The position numbers and the translations under genes are program-made. Of a stretch of DNA of 64,000 nt, positions 54,486 to 63,385 are shown piece after piece (within the stretch, counting starts at the first letter, position 1; each line of letters opens with the position of its first letter). The DNA is from an uncultured Bryobacteraceae bacterium (GTDB lineage: Bacteria; Acidobacteriota; Terriglobia; Bryobacterales; Bryobacteraceae), in assembly GCA_938003835.1 (NCBI GenBank), contig CALKXJ010000008.1, positions 124,001 through 188,000 on the forward strand. Reading direction: 5' to 3'. The notes under the pieces are model-generated. The model was not told the DNA's origin, did not search any database, and worked only from the letters and a program-made list of their open reading frames with translations.

Positions 54486-55583
54486 TTAGGCGAGCTCGAG
54501 GGTGCGGAGGTCGATCTTGGCCTCGTCGAAGACGCCCAGGCCGAGGGCGCCGGCGATCTCGACATGCTCGGGCTGCATGCGATAGAAGGTGCTGTCGGCA
54601 TCGGGCGGCGCTTCGCCGACCGGGAGCAGGCCCATCTGGCGGCGCTTCTCGTCGATCACCTTCCAGCCGACGCGATCGAGCGCCACCGGATCCGTGGCGA
54701 AGTAGATCGTCTGGTGGTGCCACATGTACTTGCCGACTTTGCCGCCCGGGCCGCCGTGATAGCCGCCCTTGACGCCGTCCAGAATTTGCAACACGACCTT
54801 CTGGCGGATCACGGGGTGATCGACGATAGCGGGAATGAACGTGTTGCAGGCGTTGAGCGTCTTCGAGCTGTGACTGCGGTTGACGTTGTTCACCAGCCCG
54901 TGGGACATGTTCTTGAGCGCCAGCGTGATTCCCGCCGACTGGTGATGCTTGAGCACGCTCAGGTTGATCATCTTGTTGACTTCGCGGCTCAAGAAACGCG
55001 CCAGGTAGCTCCGCCGGTGATGTGGGTTGCTCGAGTCGGCCTGCGGCAGCACCAGCGCCATCTCGACGTACTGGTCAGGGTCGTAGCCGTCCATGTCGAG
55101 CTGAAGGGGATGGGTCCTGTCGGTGGCGGCCATCCAGCGAACCCCTTCCGGGAGCCACTTGTCGAAGCCCGCCTTCAGGAACTGGCTCCGGTAGCGATCG
55201 TAGGCGACGATGTCGTTCGGGCGGACGCCCGCCAGGCGCAGGCCGTCGACGATCTCGTGCACGAGCTCGGGCGCCGAGATGATATGCGGCAGGCCCACCG
55301 GGTTGAGCTTGATACCGACGACGTCGCCCGGCTCGAAGAAGACGCGCCAGGCCTCGGCCGGCGTCTCCGCGCCGGTCAGCTCCATCATGCCTTTGTGAAC
55401 CATCTGGCGCACGGCCTCGCGCTCATAGGCGTCGCCGGCGATGCAGCCGGGATGGCGCACGGCGATGACGCGGCCGGGGTAGGGACCGGGAATGCCCAAT
55501 TTGCCCGGTGCCGCCGCAGACGGGCGGGGACTCGCCAGGATGGTGGAGAGACCCGCGAGAATTTGACGTCGGGACAGTTGCAT
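54486..55583 (-). CDS. DUF362 domain protein with Tat-like signal
   Basis: 365 residues. The N-terminus SRRQILAGLSTILASPRPSAAA resembles a Tat signal. The body is DUF362: VIAVRHPGCIAG, GDVVGIKLNPVG, VNKMINLSVLKHHQSAGITLALKNMSHGL and TIYFATDPVALDRVGWKVID. DUF362 proteins are of uncertain function, some being iron-sulfur proteins; the usual ferredoxin Cys motif is not present here. A GGAGGGGGTGAG ribosome site precedes the ATG. It converges with the TPR gene (32-base gap). Confidence 0.85.
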   Translation of the reverse strand: MQLSRRQILAGLSTILASPRPSAAAPGKLGIPGPYPGRVIAVRHPGCIAGDAYEREAVRQMVHKGMMELTGAETPAEAWRVFFEPGDVVGIKLNPVGLPHIISAPELVHEIVDGLRLAGVRPNDIVAYDRYRSQFLKAGFDKWLPEGVRWMAATDRTHPLQLDMDGYDPDQYVEMALVLPQADSSNPHHRRSYLARFLSREVNKMINLSVLKHHQSAGITLALKNMSHGLVNNVNRSHSSKTLNACNTFIPAIVDHPVIRQKVVLQILDGVKGGYHGGPGGKVGKYMWHHQTIYFATDPVALDRVGWKVIDEKRRQMGLLPVGEAPPDADSTFYRMQPEHVEIAGALGLGVFDEAKIDLRTLELA

Positions 55584-55958
55584 CCGCTCACCCCCTCCAG
55601 TTGGATTTGGTTCCCTCGCATGCTACCACAGCGACAGGACCGCCCGGGCCTCCCTCGACATTTCGCGCGGCGAACGATTTATTCACAGCTTTCTCACAAC
55701 GGATGAGCGGTAGAAAGATGATCAATAAGGCGAAAAAATCTGTTGATTTTCGGACAAAGTCCTGCTTTTCGACTGGCGCCGGCGCGCTCGGCAGTGGTAG
55801 AAAGAGGAACTGATCCGGCCGAACGCCTGTGTGGCGGTGTGATCTCGGGGGAGGTGGCCGCAGCAGGTGCGAAGGCCGATCGGGTCCGGGGCAGCAGGCA
55901 CGCCAGGCCGGCTGCCCTAAACTTTTTTCTGATCCGTCCCAGGGGCGCCCGCGCGCCT
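55584..55958. other. 375-base gap between ilvE and the DUF362 gene
   Basis: I see no gene I can support. A GGCAGC/GCTGCC stem followed by TAAAC and six T (about 55890-55935) reads on the plus strand as a weak terminator. The AT-rich part at about 55670-55765 could hold the promoter of the minus-strand DUF362 gene, but no good hexamer pair is visible. Confidence 0.3.
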
Positions 55959-56900
55959 TCAGCTTGCGGTCTCGACCGGTTGCTCGACCGGGGTGAGCCA
56001 TCCGTAGCGATCCGGCGCCGTGCCGTGGACGATGCCGAAAAAGGCCTCCTGAAGCTTCTCGGTGATGGGTCCGCGCCGGCCGGCTCCGATCTGGATGCGG
56101 TCGATGGAGCGCACGGGGGTAATTTCGGCAGCGGTGCCGGTAAGGAAGACTTCGTCGGCGATGTAGACCATCTCGCGGGGAATGGCGGTCTCCACCAGCG
56201 GGATCTTCAGGTCCTGACAGAGCCGGATCACCGAGTCGCGCGTGATGCCGGGCAGCACCGAGTTGCTCAAGGGCGGCGTAAAGACGGTGCCGTCACGGAT
56301 GACGAAAATGTTCTCGCCGGAGCCTTCGCTGACGTAGCCAAAGGGGTCGACGGCGAGCCCCTCGGCATAGCCGTTGATGTTGGCCTCCATGCGGATGAGC
56401 TGCGAGTTCAGGTAGTTTCCGCCGGCCTTGGCGAGCGAGGGAAGCGTGTTCGGCGCCATGCGCCACCAGCTGGAAAAGCAGACGTCGACACCCTCGGCGA
56501 GCGCTTCTTCTCCCAGGTACTTGCCCCATTCCCAGCAGGCGATGAAGATCTCGATGGGCGTCCTGCGGGCATCCACGCCGATCTGGCCGTAGCCGCGCAG
56601 AACGATGGGCCGGATGTAGCAGCTCCGCAACCGGTTGACACGCACAAGTTCGATCATCGCTTCGGCCAGCTCGGCGGCGGTGAAGCCCAAGTCCTCCATG
56701 CGATAGATCTTGGCCGAGTCGATCATCCGCCGGACATGCTCGCGGAGGCGGAAGATGGCCGGTCCGGAGACGGTCTCGTAGCAGCGTATGCCTTCAAAGA
56801 CGGAGCTTCCGTAGCTCACCACATGCGAGAGAACATGAATCTTGGCATCTTCCCAATTGATAAAGCGACCGTTATGCCAGATTTTCTCGGTGGGTGTCAT
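55959..56900 (-). CDS. ilvE: Branched-chain amino acid aminotransferase
   Basis: 313-residue class IV PLP enzyme. The PLP Lys lies in LPSLAKAGGNYLNSQL, with VDPFGYVSEGSGENIFVI, LPGITRDSVI and EVFLTGTAAEITPVRSID. It performs the last step of Leu, Ile and Val synthesis, completing the pathway begun by the leu and ilv operons. ATG 56900 lies exactly six bases after a perfect TATAAT, so the mRNA is probably leaderless; no ribosome site is present. The frame stays open upstream but only as antisense of the M48 gene. Confidence 0.95.
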   Translation of the reverse strand: MTPTEKIWHNGRFINWEDAKIHVLSHVVSYGSSVFEGIRCYETVSGPAIFRLREHVRRMIDSAKIYRMEDLGFTAAELAEAMIELVRVNRLRSCYIRPIVLRGYGQIGVDARRTPIEIFIACWEWGKYLGEEALAEGVDVCFSSWWRMAPNTLPSLAKAGGNYLNSQLIRMEANINGYAEGLAVDPFGYVSEGSGENIFVIRDGTVFTPPLSNSVLPGITRDSVIRLCQDLKIPLVETAIPREMVYIADEVFLTGTAAEITPVRSIDRIQIGAGRRGPITEKLQEAFFGIVHGTAPDRYGWLTPVEQPVETAS

Positions 56901-56906
56901 TCCGCT

Positions 56907-56912
56907 ATTATA
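56907..56912 (-). promoter_or_regulatory. -10 box giving a leaderless ilvE transcript
   Basis: A perfect TATAAT on the minus strand ends six bases before the ilvE ATG; transcription would start at or beside the A of ATG. The -35 region is weak (GGTTGC). Confidence 0.55.
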
Positions 56913-56996
56913 GCCCAGGGACCCGGCGCAACCTCCCCGGCGCGCCGGACATCCTTCCTCGGTGTAGGCGAGGTGCCCAGAAGGAGGCAGACGATC

Positions 56997-58349
56997 ATGC
57001 GTCGCTCGGTTGGATTGAAAGGCGGCATTTTGCTTGTAGCAGCTCTGGCCGCTTCCGCTTTGGCCCTTTACGCACAACGGATTCCCCGGCCGGGTTTCAA
57101 CCTGTTCTCGAAGGAGCAGGACATCCAGCTCGGCAAGGAAGGCGCCGCCGAGATCGAAAAGCAGATCAACCTGGTGGACAACCGCGAGGTCAACGAATAC
57201 ATCGAGCGGATCGGCAGGCGGCTGTCCTCCGCCCCGGAGGCGGACAACTACCCCTACAGCTTCAAAGTCGTCTTTGACGACAGCATCAACGCATTTGCGC
57301 TGCCCGGCGGGCCTACTTACGTGCACACGGGTCTGATCCTGGCGGCGGAGAACGAAGCGCAACTGGCCGGGGTCATTGCCCATGAGATCTCCCACGTGGC
57401 GCTTCGCCACGGCACCAATCAGGCCTCGAAGGCAAACCTCATCGGCCTAGGGGCCATTCTGGGCGGGAGTCTCGCCGGCGGTTCGCTCTCCGGGCAGTTG
57501 GCGCAGCTTGGCATCGGTTTCGGGGCCAACTCCGTGCTGCTCAAGTTCTCGCGGAGCGCCGAACGGGATGCCGACATTCTCGGGGCGCGGATCATGAACC
57601 ATGCCGGCTACAATCCGATCGAAATGGCGCGGTTCTTCGAGAAACTCGAGGCGGAGACCGGCCGGAGGAGCGGGGTGGCGGAGTTCTTCTCCTCGCACCC
57701 GAACCCGGGCAATCGGATGAAGCGGGTGGAGGAGGAGATCCGGTTTCTGCCCAAGCGTACCTACGACGCCGATACGGGCCAACTGGCGCGCATCCAGGCG
57801 ATACTGAAGGGCTTGCCGCCGCCCCCGAAGAAGGAGGCGCCCAAGGCGCAGGCCGGTCCGGCCTCTGCGCCTCGCGTGGAGCCCTCGGGGAAGCTGCGCG
57901 AGTTCCAAGGGCGGGAGTTCGCGCTCTCATATCCGGACAACTGGCAGGCGTATCCGGACCGCAATTCGGCGGCCGTCACGTTTGCGCCGCAGGGAGGGAT
58001 TGTCTCGAACGGGCAGGTGGGCCTGGGGGTGATCGCCAACCTGCGGGCCTCGAGCGGTCGGATGGATCTCGAGCGGGCCACGGCAAGCCTGATCGAGGAG
58101 CTCAAGCGGTCCAACCCGTCGCTTCGTGAGACTGGGCGGTCGCGGCGCGCCAGCGTGGACGGGCGGCCGGCGCTGGTCGCCACGCTCGAATCCGACTCTC
58201 CCTTCGGCGGCCGCGAGACCGACCTGCTGGTCGCGGTCGAGCATCCTCGCGGCCTGCTGTATGTGGTCTTCGTCGCCCCGCTCGATCAGTACCCGGCGCA
58301 CCAGCCGACCTTCGAGAGGATGCTCTCCAGCCTGCGGCTGGCGCGTTAG
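56997..58349 (+). CDS. M48 family metalloprotease with C-terminal extension
   Basis: 450 residues: signal peptide or anchor (GGILLVAALAASALALYAQ), then an M48 domain with the zinc motif HEISH (residues 129-133), SRSAERDADILGARIM with the third ligand Glu, and FFSSHPNPGNRMKRV, as in BepA/LoiP-type periplasmic proteases. After a Pro/Lys-rich linker (about 275-300) comes a second domain (FALSYPDNWQAYPDRNSAAVTFAPQ), a PsbP-like fold by pattern. AAGGAGG nine bases before ATG 56997 sets the start; the frame is open upstream only through ilvE antisense. Confidence 0.92.
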   Translation: MRRSVGLKGGILLVAALAASALALYAQRIPRPGFNLFSKEQDIQLGKEGAAEIEKQINLVDNREVNEYIERIGRRLSSAPEADNYPYSFKVVFDDSINAFALPGGPTYVHTGLILAAENEAQLAGVIAHEISHVALRHGTNQASKANLIGLGAILGGSLAGGSLSGQLAQLGIGFGANSVLLKFSRSAERDADILGARIMNHAGYNPIEMARFFEKLEAETGRRSGVAEFFSSHPNPGNRMKRVEEEIRFLPKRTYDADTGQLARIQAILKGLPPPPKKEAPKAQAGPASAPRVEPSGKLREFQGREFALSYPDNWQAYPDRNSAAVTFAPQGGIVSNGQVGLGVIANLRASSGRMDLERATASLIEELKRSNPSLRETGRSRRASVDGRPALVATLESDSPFGGRETDLLVAVEHPRGLLYVVFVAPLDQYPAHQPTFERMLSSLRLAR

Positions 58350-58353
58350 CCGG

Positions 58354-58965
58354 ATGCGGAGCTACGAAGCGATCCTCTTCGATTTCGACGGCGTGCTGCT
58401 CGACAGCGAGCCGCTTCATTTCGCCTGCTGGCGCCAGGTGCTCCTTCCGGTCGGCATCGACCTGGACTGGGAGACTTACCGGGACCACTGTATCGGCGTG
58501 GCCGACCGGGACATGGTGGAGTTCCTGGCTCGCCGGGCGCGCCAGCCAGTGACGTTCGAGCAGGTATGGGCGCTCTATCCGCATAAGAGCCGCCTGTATG
58601 TCGAGCGCGTGGCAGCCAGTCCGCCGTTTCCGGAAGCGACGCGCCGGCTGGTGGCCGAGCTGAGCCGAAGTTACCAACTGGCGGTGGTCTCCTCGAGCGG
58701 CCGCCAGGAGGTGGAGCCGCTGCTGGTGGCGGGCGGCTTGCGGCCCTACTTCGCGACAATTGTGGCGGGCGAAGATGTGAACCAGCACAAGCCTTCACCG
58801 GAGCCTTACCTGGTGGCGGCGCAGCGCCTGGGCGTTCGTCGCGCCCTGGTGGTCGAAGACTCCGAACCGGGCGAGGCCAGCGGCCGGGCGGCCGGTTTCG
58901 ACGTGTTGCGAATCGACCGGGCCGATCGGCTGAGCGAGGTGCTGGGCGAGTACCTGAAGCTGTAG
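58354..58965 (+). CDS. HAD superfamily phosphatase
   Basis: 203 residues with the HAD motifs in order: nucleophile DFDGVLLDSEP, VVSSSG (motif II Ser), HKPSPEPYL (motif III Lys) and VVEDSEPGEASG (motif IV). It belongs to the phosphoglycolate phosphatase / beta-phosphoglucomutase-like group. The start lies four bases after the M48 stop, so the two are likely co-transcribed. Substrate not visible. Confidence 0.88.
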   Translation: MRSYEAILFDFDGVLLDSEPLHFACWRQVLLPVGIDLDWETYRDHCIGVADRDMVEFLARRARQPVTFEQVWALYPHKSRLYVERVAASPPFPEATRRLVAELSRSYQLAVVSSSGRQEVEPLLVAGGLRPYFATIVAGEDVNQHKPSPEPYLVAAQRLGVRRALVVEDSEPGEASGRAAGFDVLRIDRADRLSEVLGEYLKL

Positions 58966-58992
58966 CCGCAGGCTCGCCGGGCGCGCTCGGGC

Positions 58993-61704
58993 TCAAGGGG
59001 CAACGACGAAGCGATAGTCTCCTGAGCCGGCCTCGACCACCACGTCGGCTCCGTCCTGGCGCGGGTTGCGCAGGCCGGGCGCTTCTTTGAGCGGCCGGCC
59101 GGATTCGGTGACACGCTCGAGAGTCGCGTTGGGAATCCTTATGGTGGCATGTGCGTTGGGCGGCACCAGCGCGTCGAGCTCGAAGCGGCCGTCTTTTAGG
59201 CGCCAGCCGGAGGCCGCCGTCCCGTACATGGTCTCGAGCGTGGCGCGCGCGCTCGTCAAGCCCCCGCCGGGACGCGGATGGATGAGGATGTGCTTGTAGC
59301 CCGGACCATCCGGGGCCGCGTCAAGACCCGCCACGACGCGATACATCCAATCGCCGATCGCGCCATAGGCGTAGTGGTTGAAGCTGTTCATGCCGGGATC
59401 CTGGAAGGTGCCGTCCGGCCGGATGCCGTCCCAGCGCTCCCAGATGGTGGTGGCGCCTTGTTTGACCGGATAGAGCCAGGAGGGGTAAGCCTCCCGGTTG
59501 AGGAGCCGGTAGGCGACGTCGAGACGGCCGTAGCGGGTGAGGACGTGGGTTAGATAGGAGGCGCCGACGAATCCGGTGGTGAGGTGCCCGTGGAGGTCGA
59601 TGTCGGCGACCAGGCGCCGCGCGGCCTCCAGCCGCATGCTCTCGGGGATCAGCTCGAACTGGAGCGCCAGCGCATAGGCGGTTTGCGTGTTCTCGCCGAC
59701 ACGTCCGTTGGCGGTGACGAACTCGCGCACGAAGGCCTGCTTGACGCGGTCGGCAAGGGCGCCGTAGAAACGGGCGTCGTCCTGCCGGCCGAGAACCGCC
59801 GCGGTGCGGGCCAGCAGCTCGGTGGAGTGAGCGTAGAAGGCCGTGGCGATCAGATCCTTGCCGGTGGTGGCGCCGGGGTAGTCCGAACGCGTGGTGGCGA
59901 AGGCGAGCCAGTCGCCGAAGTGCTGCCCGGTGTTCCACAAGTAGGAGCTGCCCGCGGTGCGGCGCATGTATTCGACCCAGGCCTTCATGCTGGGGTACTG
60001 CCGCTCGAGCAGCCGCGTGTCGCCGTAGACCGTGTACATGTTCCAGGGGACGATGGTGGCGGCGTCGGCCCAGGCGGCCGAGGCGGCGCCGCCCAGCACG
60101 TCCGGGATCACATGCGGCACCTTGCCGTCGGGATTCTGGTCGGCGGCCAGATCAGCGAGCCACTTGGTGAAGAAAGCCGCGACATCCATGTTGAAGGCCG
60201 CCGTGCGGGAGAAGACCTGGGCGTCGCCGGTCCAGCCGAGCCGCTCGTCGCGCTGCGGGCAGTCCGTGGGCACGTCGAGGAAGTTGCCTTTCTGTCCCCA
60301 GACGATGTTGTGCTGGAGCTGGTTGAGCAACGGGTTGGAGGTTTCGAAGCGGCCGGTGACGCGCATGTCGGAGTGGATGACGATGCCGGTGAGCGCTTCG
60401 AGCGGGAGTTCGCCCGGGAAGCCGTCGACGGCGACGTAGCGGAAGCCCTGGAAGGTGAAGTGGGGTTCGAAGACCTCCTCGCCATCGCCGCGAAGCGTAT
60501 AACGGACGGTCTGTCTGGCGCCGCGGAGGTTGGCAGTGTAGAAGTTGCCCTCCTTGTCGAGCACCTCCGCGTGGCGCAGCGTCACCGTCGTGCCGGCCGG
60601 ACCTCTCACCTTCAGGCGGACCCAGCCGACCATGTTCTGGCCCATGTCGACGACGGTCTCTCCGGCGGGCGTGCGCAGGATTTTCACGGGGCGGATCTCT
60701 TCGATGCGGCGGACGGGAGGTCCTTCCGGCGCAATCAGGATCTCTTTGGAGTGCTCGAGCACGCGGACACCACGCCAGCCGGAGGCATCGTAGCCTGGGG
60801 CGGACCAGCCCGATTTCTCCAGACGCGCGTCATAGGTTTCGCCCATGTAGATGTCGGAGGCGAGAATCGGCCCCGTGGAGGCCCTCCAGCTCTCGTCGGT
60901 GATCACCGTCTGAGTCGAGCCGTCAGTAAACGTGATCTGAAGTTGAACAAGAGCCGCCAGCCGGTCCCCGTATGTGTTCCGCCGGTCGCGCCATCCGAGA
61001 TAGCCGCGGTACCAGCCGTCGCCGAGAATCACGCCAATCACGTTTTCGCCCTGGCGGAGCTGCGCGGTGATGTCGTAGGTCTGGTACTGCAAGCGCTTGC
61101 GATAGCTGGTCCAGCCGGGCGTGAAGAGCTGATCGCCGACGCGGGCGCCGTTGAGGTGGAGCTCATAAAGCCCGAGGCTGGTGGCGTAAGCCCGGGCGCT
61201 CCGCACAGGTTTTCCGATGCGGAAGACACCGCGGAGCATCGGGCTCGGCTGGGATTTTGTCGTGTCTTCGTCCCAGTCCGGGGTGATCCATTTAGCCTTC
61301 CAGTCGGCTGGCGAGAGCAGCCCCATTTCCCAGAAGGCGGGGGCGCTCCAGTCGGAGACCTGGCCCGAGCCCTCCCATACGCGCACGCGCCAGTGGTAGC
61401 GTTTGCCGCTGAGCAGAGCGGGGCCGGCGTAAGGCACGTGAATCGAGCGGTCCTCAGGGACCCGCCCTGAATCCCAGAGGATCGATTTGAACGCTTCGTC
61501 TTCGGCGACCTGAATCTGATAGGCCGCCTGAACGACGCCGCGCTCGCCCGAGGCGAGCTGCCAGCTCAGGCGCGGCGTTCGGATGTCGATGCCGATCGGA
61601 TTGACCTTGTACTCGGTTCGGAGGTTCGTCACCGAAGGCGGAGCAGCGGCGATGGGAGTTGGGAGCAGCATCGCGGCAAGGAGAAGTCCAGCTTGTGGCT
61701 TCAT
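58993..61704 (-). CDS. Alpha-L-rhamnosidase, GH78 family
   Basis: 903 residues with a signal peptide ([15 protein letters not shown]). Domains in order: Bac_rhamnosid_N region, the concanavalin-like domain, and the (alpha/alpha)6 catalytic domain with [23 protein letters not shown] (catalytic Asp/Glu region) and [10 protein letters not shown] with the second Glu, then the C-terminal beta-sandwich ([21 protein letters not shown] precedes it). It removes terminal alpha-L-rhamnose from pectin or glycosides. It is divergent from the MerR regulator gene, the only regulator nearby. Confidence 0.94.
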   Translation of the reverse strand: MKPQAGLLLAAMLLPTPIAAAPPSVTNLRTEYKVNPIGIDIRTPRLSWQLASGERGVVQAAYQIQVAEDEAFKSILWDSGRVPEDRSIHVPYAGPALLSGKRYHWRVRVWEGSGQVSDWSAPAFWEMGLLSPADWKAKWITPDWDEDTTKSQPSPMLRGVFRIGKPVRSARAYATSLGLYELHLNGARVGDQLFTPGWTSYRKRLQYQTYDITAQLRQGENVIGVILGDGWYRGYLGWRDRRNTYGDRLAALVQLQITFTDGSTQTVITDESWRASTGPILASDIYMGETYDARLEKSGWSAPGYDASGWRGVRVLEHSKEILIAPEGPPVRRIEEIRPVKILRTPAGETVVDMGQNMVGWVRLKVRGPAGTTVTLRHAEVLDKEGNFYTANLRGARQTVRYTLRGDGEEVFEPHFTFQGFRYVAVDGFPGELPLEALTGIVIHSDMRVTGRFETSNPLLNQLQHNIVWGQKGNFLDVPTDCPQRDERLGWTGDAQVFSRTAAFNMDVAAFFTKWLADLAADQNPDGKVPHVIPDVLGGAASAAWADAATIVPWNMYTVYGDTRLLERQYPSMKAWVEYMRRTAGSSYLWNTGQHFGDWLAFATTRSDYPGATTGKDLIATAFYAHSTELLARTAAVLGRQDDARFYGALADRVKQAFVREFVTANGRVGENTQTAYALALQFELIPESMRLEAARRLVADIDLHGHLTTGFVGASYLTHVLTRYGRLDVAYRLLNREAYPSWLYPVKQGATTIWERWDGIRPDGTFQDPGMNSFNHYAYGAIGDWMYRVVAGLDAAPDGPGYKHILIHPRPGGGLTSARATLETMYGTAASGWRLKDGRFELDALVPPNAHATIRIPNATLERVTESGRPLKEAPGLRNPRQDGADVVVEAGSGDYRFVVAP

Positions 61705-61769
61705 GGCTTTCCGACTCGCTAACCATTGTCGAACGCCACCCGTCAGACGTCAACGGCGGCCGGCGCCGG

Positions 61770-61798
61770 TTGACGGCGACCGGGAATTCCCGTACGAT
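61770..61798 (+). promoter_or_regulatory. Promoter of the MerR gene with a palindromic spacer
   Basis: TTGACG (61770-61775), 17-base spacer, TACGAT (61793-61798). The spacer contains the 12-bp perfect palindrome CGGGAATTCCCG (61781-61792), exactly where MerR-type regulators bind. This suggests autoregulation, although typical MerR-activated promoters have 19-20 base spacers. Confidence 0.6.
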
Positions 61799-61814
61799 GA
61801 GGAATATCAAAGAC

Positions 61815-62234
61815 ATGTGGGCATCCAACGCTCCCCGGAGCGGTGAGAATCCGGAGATTCCCGACAAGTTGTACTTCCGGATCGGGGAAGTGAGTCGCGT
61901 CTCTGGAGTGAAACCCCATGTGTTGCGCTACTGGGAGACCGAGTTCCCGGCGATTACGCCGAAGAAGTCGGGAAGCGGTCACCGGCTGTACCGCCGCAAG
62001 GACGTCGAGCTGATTCTCGAGATCAAGCGCCTGCTTTACGAGGAGCGGTTCACCATCGAGGGGGCGCGAAAGTACCTCGGCCAGAAAGCCAGGCGCCAGG
62101 CGGCGCGGGGTGCGAAAGCGCCCGCGCAGGGCGAGCTGTTCGAGACGGCGCCCGAGGGTGTTCCCAACCTCGAAGAGATCCGGCGGGAACTGCGCGAGAT
62201 TCTGGAGATCCTGAGCAGGCCGGTGGGCGGCTGA
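61815..62234 (+). CDS. MerR family transcriptional regulator
   Basis: 139 residues from ATG 61815. The N-terminal winged helix ([26 protein letters not shown]...[21 protein letters not shown]) is clearly MerR-like. The C-terminal third is Lys/Arg-rich, then acidic helical, with no metal-binding Cys, so it is not a metal sensor. ATG 61797 in the same frame lies within the -10 box and cannot be used from this promoter, hence the choice of 61815. Confidence 0.88.
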   Translation: MWASNAPRSGENPEIPDKLYFRIGEVSRVSGVKPHVLRYWETEFPAITPKKSGSGHRLYRRKDVELILEIKRLLYEERFTIEGARKYLGQKARRQAARGAKAPAQGELFETAPEGVPNLEEIRRELREILEILSRPVGG

Positions 62235-62236
62235 GG

Positions 62237-63385
62237 TCAGGGGGACTTCCGGAGGACGGCTTCGTACAGGGCGGCGTAACGGGCGGCTATCTTCTCCCAA
62301 GAGTGCTCTTCGGCGTGGCGGCGGCCGTTGTCGCCCAGGCGCAAGGCGAGATCCGCATTCCCTAACAACTCGCGCAGGGCTCGAGCGGCCTCCTCCGGCC
62401 GGTCGGCGGGAACGAGCAAGCCAGTCTGACCGTCGAGGATGGCTTCCGGGACGCCTCCGCTGCGCGTGCCGACGCAGGGCTTGCCACAGGCGGCTGCCTC
62501 GAGATAGACCAGTCCGAAGCCCTCCATCTCGCCGGTGGGCAATTCTTTCGGTAGCAGCGCGAACACGTCGGCGGCGTGGTAGAAGCCGCGAAGCTCCTCC
62601 TCGGAGAGATTCTGAAGGATGTGGAAAGCGGAAGCGACTTCGAGGCGGTGCGCGAGCTCCCGATAGGGGGCGGGATTGCCCGAGCCGATGATGAGCAGCC
62701 TGGCGCTCGGAACCGATCGGCGGAGGATGGCGAACGCTTCTATCAGCGTGTCGAAGCCCTTGCGCGGCTTGAGGGCCCCGACCGAGAGAATGAGTTTGTC
62801 GTTGCCGGTCAGGCCGAGCCGCGCCCGGGCAGCGTCGCGCGCAGCCGCAGCGCCGGCGAAGGCGGCGACGTCGACGCCGTTGGGGATCACCTGGATAGGC
62901 GGCGCGGGAAGGCGCGAGCGGGCACTTTCGGCGGTACGGCTGCTGACGGCCACCAGGAGCGAAGCGTGGCGCAACGCCGGCCCGAACAGCAGGCGGTCGG
63001 CAGGATGGCGGCTCCACTTAACGGCGTAGCTACCGTGGAGCGTCACCAGATACGGCAGCTTATAGCGGCGCGCCAACCACCGTGCCGGGCAGGCGTACGG
63101 CACCTCGACGAGACTGTGAATCAGCCGGCCGGTCGGGCGAACGCCCCAGCTTCCGGCATACAGGGATAGGAACCGCCAGGGACGCCAACCGAAAGTGACG
63201 AAAGCGGCGGGCAGACTCCTGCGGACTTCCAGGCCCGGTGTCGCCGGAAGCTCCGCCCGGCCGCGGGCCGGGACGTGGAGTTCGACAGGCAGGCCGGCCC
63301 GCGCGAGCGCGACCGACAGGGCGGCGGAGTACCGCCCCCAGCCTTTGCGAACGTCGAGCGTCGAGGTGAGCAGGGAGACCTTCAT
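62237..63385 (-). CDS. Glycosyltransferase family 4
   Basis: 382 residues of the GT-B fold. The N-terminal half has KGWGRYSAALSVALARAG and LVTLHGSYAV; the C-terminal half has IPNGVDVAAF, LSVGALKPRKGFDTLIEAF and the E-x7-E nucleotide-sugar motif in EMEGFGLVYLEAAACGKP. It transfers a sugar during polysaccharide or LPS synthesis. Its ATG overlaps the stop of the upstream GHMP kinase (ATGA), so both belong to one operon. Confidence 0.92.
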   Translation of the reverse strand: MKVSLLTSTLDVRKGWGRYSAALSVALARAGLPVELHVPARGRAELPATPGLEVRRSLPAAFVTFGWRPWRFLSLYAGSWGVRPTGRLIHSLVEVPYACPARWLARRYKLPYLVTLHGSYAVKWSRHPADRLLFGPALRHASLLVAVSSRTAESARSRLPAPPIQVIPNGVDVAAFAGAAAARDAARARLGLTGNDKLILSVGALKPRKGFDTLIEAFAILRRSVPSARLLIIGSGNPAPYRELAHRLEVASAFHILQNLSEEELRGFYHAADVFALLPKELPTGEMEGFGLVYLEAAACGKPCVGTRSGGVPEAILDGQTGLLVPADRPEEAARALRELLGNADLALRLGDNGRRHAEEHSWEKIAARYAALYEAVLRKSP

